DNA from: Candidatus Eiseniibacteriota bacterium
Lineage (GTDB): Bacteria; Eisenbacteria; RBG-16-71-46; CAIMUX01
Direction: 5' to 3'
Length of the DNA: 8,346 bases
Assembly: GCA_020431745.1 (NCBI GenBank)
Contig: JAGQHR010000103.1
Span: 1 to 8,346 of the forward strand
Part shown: piece by piece, positions 7,230 to 8,346 of the stretch
Layout of the letters: the number at the start of each line of letters is the position of its first letter
How positions within the stretch are numbered: the stretch's first letter is position 1
Position numbers and translations under genes: made by a program
The notes under the pieces: model-generated
Database searches by the model: none
Seen by the model: the letters and a program-made list of their open reading frames with translations, nothing else
Told to the model about the DNA's origin: nothing

Positions 7230-7826
7230 CTATTCGCCGATCAGGGACAGCCGGGGGGTGCGCGTCGGGGTTACGTAGCGATACCACCGGCGCACGCCGA
7301 GGAAGAGCAGCGAGGCGCCCAGGACGATCTGGAAGGCGAGCAGTCCCATTCCCATGCGGGAAAGATCGTCGAACCGACCACGCGTCACGAGATCGGTCCC
7401 CGTCAACAGATCGGGAGCGGTCCGCAGGAGCGCCGCCATCTTGGGAGCGACGAGGACGTGATTCGCCACCGCGGCGGCCGTCATCGCCATCAGGACGCCG
7501 GTCTGGGTGAGCGTCGCGCGGCTCGTCCGCAGCGCCAGCAGATACATGAGCAAGGTCGTCAGGAGGAGGAACGCGCCGGCGCCTCCCGCGATGAAGTCGA
7601 GACGCATGATGAGATCGAGGCATGACCAGGCGGCTTCGTTGGGATCGCGGAGAGTGCCGTACAGACCCGGCACCACGACGAAGCTGAGCCCGACCAAACT
7701 GCCGGTCCAGCAGGCGACGACGAGCTGATGCGTGAATTCGAGCGCCACCGGAACCCAGCTGACTCGTCGGGTTTCGGGCAGGGGAACGACTTTGGCCGGA
7801 TGCATGTTGCGTTTGAGCTCGGACAC
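7230..7826 (-). CDS. DUF4149/TMEM205-like four-helix integral membrane protein
   Basis: This is a 198-residue predicted inner-membrane protein of unknown function. Four hydrophobic segments are visible at about residues 32-56 (HQLVVACWTGSLVGLSFVVV and following), 78-99, 106-130 (ending ANHVLVAPKM) and 157-178. A polar N-terminus precedes them, and a basic tail (RRWYRYVTPTRTPR) ends the protein. The layout and length resemble the DUF4149 (TMEM205-like) family, and I infer membership from that pattern only. I chose the GTG at 7826 because GGAGG lies 4 nt upstream; the next in-frame start is an ATG at 7805, which lacks a good ribosome-binding site and would shorten the protein by 7 residues. Longer in-frame readings would run into the iscS promoter region and gene. 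It is convergent with miaB and divergent from iscS, so it is probably transcribed alone. Confidence 0.75.
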   Translation of the reverse strand: MSELKRNMHPAKVVPLPETRRVSWVPVALEFTHQLVVACWTGSLVGLSFVVVPGLYGTLRDPNEAAWSCLDLIMRLDFIAGGAGAFLLLTTLLMYLLALRTSRATLTQTGVLMAMTAAAVANHVLVAPKMAALLRTAPDLLTGTDLVTRGRFDDLSRMGMGLLAFQIVLGASLLFLGVRRWYRYVTPTRTPRLSLIGE

Positions 7827-7903
7827 GAAGCCTCCGATTCCCACGAGCGAGCCCGCCGGGAGCGGGCATGGATGGGACGCGCCAGTTCCCCGAAGATGGG
7901 ATG

Positions 7904-7925
7904 AGTATACAACGCCAAGCGCTTG
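7904..7925 (-). promoter_or_regulatory. Candidate promoter of the DUF4149-like gene with an overlapping palindrome
   Basis: On the minus strand a near-consensus -10 TATACT (7909-7904) lies about 78 bp upstream of the GTG start. Seven nt upstream of it is AAGCGCTT, inside the perfect 10-bp palindrome CAAGCGCTTG (7916-7925). No convincing -35 is present at the normal spacing. The palindrome covers the spacer region, a position that would suit a repressor site. Confidence 0.4.
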
Positions 7926-8034
7926 ATTCCGCGCGGCATCGAAGGAAAAGTGACCTGCGCTCCCTCGGAAGTCGGGGGAGATCGAGACAAACGGGCCGAG
8001 TCCCACCCTTTGGGCAACGCGGCGGGCGATCGAT

Positions 8035-8066
8035 CGGTTCGGCGCGGATCGTTCGCGAGCGAACCG
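8035..8066. promoter_or_regulatory. Nested inverted repeats upstream of iscS
   Basis: CGGTTCG (8035-8041) is complementary to CGAACCG (8060-8066), and GTTCGC-GA-GCGAAC (8051-8064) is a perfect nested dyad. The two can form mutually exclusive hairpins in the iscS leader or act as a DNA operator. They do not match the known IscR type 1 consensus. The iscS promoter itself is unclear: TTGATT (7923-7928) with AAAAGT 17 nt further on is only a weak match. The rest of 7827-8099 shows no gene. Confidence 0.3.
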
Positions 8067-8099
8067 CCCACGACGGGAGCGACCCGAGGAGAACGAGTC

Positions 8100-8346
8100 A
8101 TGGCACAGGGCGGACCCCCGATCTACATGGACAACGCTGCCACCACTCGGCTCGATCCGCTGGTGCTCGAGTCGATGATGCCGTATCTCACCGAGCGCTA
8201 CGGGAACGCGGCGAGCCGGGTCCATCGCTTCGGATGGGAAGCGGACGAAGCGGCCGAGGTCGCCCGCGGAAGGATCGCGTCCGCGTTGGGCGCGGAGACC
8301 AAGGAGATCGTCTTCACGAGCGGCGCGACCGAGTCCGACAACCTCG
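8100..8346 (+). CDS. iscS: Cysteine desulfurase IscS, N-terminal part (cut by window end)
   Basis: This is the first 82 residues of a PLP-dependent cysteine desulfurase, which takes sulfur from cysteine to supply Fe-S cluster assembly and tRNA thiolation. The start IYMDNAATTRLDP, the segment GNAASRVHRFGWEADEA and the segment EIVFTSGATESDNL follow E. coli IscS closely and favour IscS over SufS, whose equivalent motifs differ. The catalytic PLP lysine and the active-site cysteine loop lie beyond the window, so activity cannot be judged. The ATG at 8100 has AGGAG (8087-8091) 8 nt upstream. The gene is divergent from the membrane-protein gene. In many genomes iscS is followed by iscU/nifU or mnmA, and this cannot be checked here. 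Confidence 0.93.
   Translation, partial: MAQGGPPIYMDNAATTRLDPLVLESMMPYLTERYGNAASRVHRFGWEADEAAEVARGRIASALGAETKEIVFTSGATESDNL

Noticed and set aside
5632..7869. Long minus-strand frames opposite miaB (5632-6582 and 6583-7869)
   Set aside because: They are antisense shadows of miaB and out of frame with the membrane-protein gene. No domain is recognisable.
7827..8225. An N-terminal extension of the DUF4149-like protein to 331 residues
   Set aside because: It would overlap iscS and both candidate promoters and adds Arg/Ser-rich sequence unlike the hydrophobic family. The GTG at 7826 has its own ribosome-binding site.

Overview
This is a GC-rich (roughly two-thirds G+C by eye) bacterial chromosomal window with ordinary, dense gene packing. 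No transposase, phage, plasmid or CRISPR signature is visible. It carries an adenosylcobalamin-dependent (class II) ribonucleotide reductase, two paralogous tRNA methylthiotransferases (MtaB and MiaB), a LysR regulator, a small four-helix membrane protein and the start of an IscS-type cysteine desulfurase. Two of the genes may use TTG starts and one a GTG start. The mix would suit an uncultured Gram-negative-type phylum (for example the Eisenbacteria, Gemmatimonadota or Planctomycetota neighbourhood), but the sequence alone does not fix the taxon.

Layout: (1) 91-2886, minus, nrdJ, with a strong 12-bp stem-loop just past its stop. (2) 2887-3154, an intergenic region holding a candidate nrdJ promoter, a perfect 8-bp dyad immediately upstream of its -35, and a roughly 130-nt leader with small hairpins. 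(3) 3155-4048, minus, a LysR-family regulator. (4) 4049-4240, a divergent promoter region. (5) 4241-5815, plus, mtaB, overlapping by 4 nt with (6) 5812-7158, plus, miaB. This is a translationally coupled two-gene operon of related radical-SAM enzymes. (7) 7159-7229, a short convergent gap. (8) 7230-7826, minus, a DUF4149/TMEM205-like membrane protein. (9) 7827-8099, a second divergent promoter region. (10) 8100 to the end, plus, iscS, truncated by the window edge.

The genes are mostly housekeeping. NrdJ makes deoxyribonucleotides without needing oxygen. MtaB and MiaB place 2-methylthio groups on A37 of different tRNAs and each needs two [4Fe-4S] clusters. IscS mobilises the sulfur from which such clusters are built. 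A shared Fe-S/sulfur theme for the right half is an inference from adjacency. I did not find a convincing new multi-gene system. The observations worth a second look are regulatory: the nrdJ upstream dyad, a CCAAGCGCTT element placed similarly at two promoters, and the two well-supported starts of mtaB.
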